The notes under the pieces were generated by a model. That model worked only from the letters and a program-made list of their open reading frames with translations, made no database searches and was not told where the DNA came from. Shown one piece after another: positions 62,840 to 64,000 of a DNA stretch of 64,000 nt (position 1 is its first letter; every line of letters begins with the position of its first letter). A program made the position numbers and the translations under genes. This DNA comes from Nereocystis luetkeana (taxonomy: Eukaryota; Sar; Phaeophyceae; Laminariales; Laminariaceae): contig JARUPZ010000026.1 of the NCBI GenBank assembly GCA_031213475.1, positions 7,991,700 to 8,055,699 of the forward strand, written 5' to 3'.

Positions 62840-63140
62840 TAGCCCTTGAACAAAGGTTACGCGTATGAGTGATCAGCGTTGGCGCTCGTGCTGTGCTCGC
62901 TGTCAGATAGATGGCAATGAACGCAAAAATGATAAGAACGACAGTTATCAAGCTTATTGTTTGCGTTCATTGTTGTGGGTGGCAAACGTAGCACAACAAC
63001 TGTATTTAGTTAACGCTTGGCACTGGCTGGGTCAGTCGGTAGCGATTGTACTGTCCCCACAGTCAATCGGTACGCTGGATTGCAGCAGCATACTATCAAT
63101 ACACTCTCTCCCCCCGAAGCGCATCTAGTGGGGTTTCCTT
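62840..63140. other. Intron or 3' sequence, nothing recognised
   Basis: No continuation of the phosphodiesterase-like frame could be placed up to the window end. Confidence 0.4.
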
Positions 63141-63142
63141 CC

Positions 63143-63252
63143 TATTACGGGTGGACCGTAGTTAATAGGACCTACGGTACACACAAAAACCAATATATTT
63201 TACCTATTTTTTGTAACAAGAGTTCGTCCTATTTACTATGGTCCCCCGTAGT
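63143..63252 (-). mobile_element. MITE A copy 33
   Basis: Left end attacgggtggaccgtag, right arm intact. Confidence 0.85.
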
Positions 63253-63481
63253 AATATAGGGCGTGTTTGGATCGCTACACACTGACTGTGCCAGTGCTCA
63301 GCGCTCCGAATAGTACTTTGGATGGAGTCTGGACGCGGCTCAGGAAGTGAGAGTAGGTGGTGGAGCAAGGTTACCGGTAAATCGTAAAAGAACGTACAGA
63401 AGAGAGGGTGATAACGGGAGGATGTTAACGATGGCGCTCATGCTGCACATGCTACATCATGTCGGATGTCGAAAGCTATGC

Positions 63482-63845
63482 CGTGGTCCCCCGCAATGGG
63501 ACTGCGGTCTTAGGAGGGTTAAGGAGCTCCATACCTCACCCGATAACTGAACTCAGCGAAAAAACAAGTTGCATCCCGGAAGAAAAATCCCATGGCCCAA
63601 ACCGAGTAGACAATTCCGTCATTTTGTTTTGGTTAGTGGCGTCCCGACGATTTTGGGTTAAGGACCCCCGTCGTCCAGAAAACGTTTATTAGAAGATTGT
63701 GCTATTACGGGGGGGGGGCGTACTAAATAGGACCCACGGTAGACACAAAACAATATATATATTTCCCTATTTTTACTAACAATTTTTGGTCCTATTAACT
63801 ATGTTCCCCCGAAATACGAATGCCTCTAAAGTAGAACGCGTTGGA
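63482..63845 (+). mobile_element. MITE C copy interrupted by MITE A
   Basis: An E remnant (cgcaatgggactgcggtc) precedes gagctccatacctcacccga, then the C interior to attgtgct (63702). After A copy 34, gcctctaaagtagaacgcg (63824-63842) looks like the other C end. Confidence 0.6.
63703..63817 (-). mobile_element. MITE A copy 34, nested in C
   Basis: Left end with G10 (tattacgggggggggcgta), right arm cctattaactatgttccccc. Confidence 0.85.
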
Positions 63846-64000
63846 TATAGACGGAGTGCTCAGTCTTCATATTTATACCCCATCGCGACTACCGGATATC
63901 ACCTTGGGCGACAACAGAATAACCGCTTGGTCTTCATACTACTGTTCGAGCATGTCTTGTGTTTCCTTCCAAGAGAGGTAGCATGAGGGACCGATTTTTG

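Overview
This is a nuclear, eukaryotic window: a few intron-rich genes embedded in very dense repeats. Internal exons are short (73 to 510 nt) with GT-AG borders, and introns run to about 4.4 kb. The exon-bearing proteins include a CBL-like EF-hand protein of a type I associate with stramenopiles. Together with TTAGGG-type interstitial repeats, a fragment of organellar large-subunit rRNA and long introns packed with MITEs, this suggests a stramenopile, most likely a large-genome alga such as a brown alga. That placement is inference; nothing here proves it.

Four gene-like units can be supported. (1) Positions 238-3464, plus strand: the last two exons of a metallo-beta-lactamase-fold hydrolase whose N-terminus lies left of the window. 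(2) Positions 39108 to 28471, minus strand: a CBL-like EF-hand protein beginning Met-Gly-Ala-Lys-Pro-Ser (myristoylation-type start). Five exons are placed; one small internal exon and the 3' end are not. (3) Positions 54421-62113, plus strand: the first four exons of a Gly-rich, two-pass membrane protein that may be a cyclic nucleotide phosphodiesterase; it continues past the last placed exon. (4) A tRNA-Gly(CCC) gene at 50997-51067 on the minus strand with a T-run terminator. Weaker exon candidates lie at 9.4-9.6, 11.1, 13.5, 19.7 and 24.2 (phase-compatible pair, minus) and 43.4 kb.

The rest is repeat. I named these families for this report: A, about 108 bp MITE with ATTACGGGGGACCATAG ends, 34 copies; C, about 240 bp MITE with GCGTTCTACGATAGAGG ends; D, about 370 bp repeat usually preceded by a G-run and sometimes by a CTACAGTGCGGTAGGG minisatellite; E, about 95 bp palindrome with CCCGTTTTGGGGACAA arms; F to J, rarer repeats; Stowaway-like elements; and tRNA-headed SINEs. 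There are also many microsatellites, minisatellites and unusually long G or C runs.

The most interesting signal is a 9-bp motif, TACC(A/T)GGTA, found at least 24 times by eye, where about 0.5 would be expected by chance. Comparing MITE copies with and without it shows it is a 7-bp addition at a TA dinucleotide (TA becomes TA-CCWGG-TA). This is what excision footprints of an unseen TA-targeting DNA transposon would look like. Other points worth a second look are a SINE-MITE chimera present at two loci, a minisatellite grown from an exon/5' splice-site junction, a 22-nt G-run directly before the EF-hand start codon, and TIRs enclosing an interstitial telomeric array.
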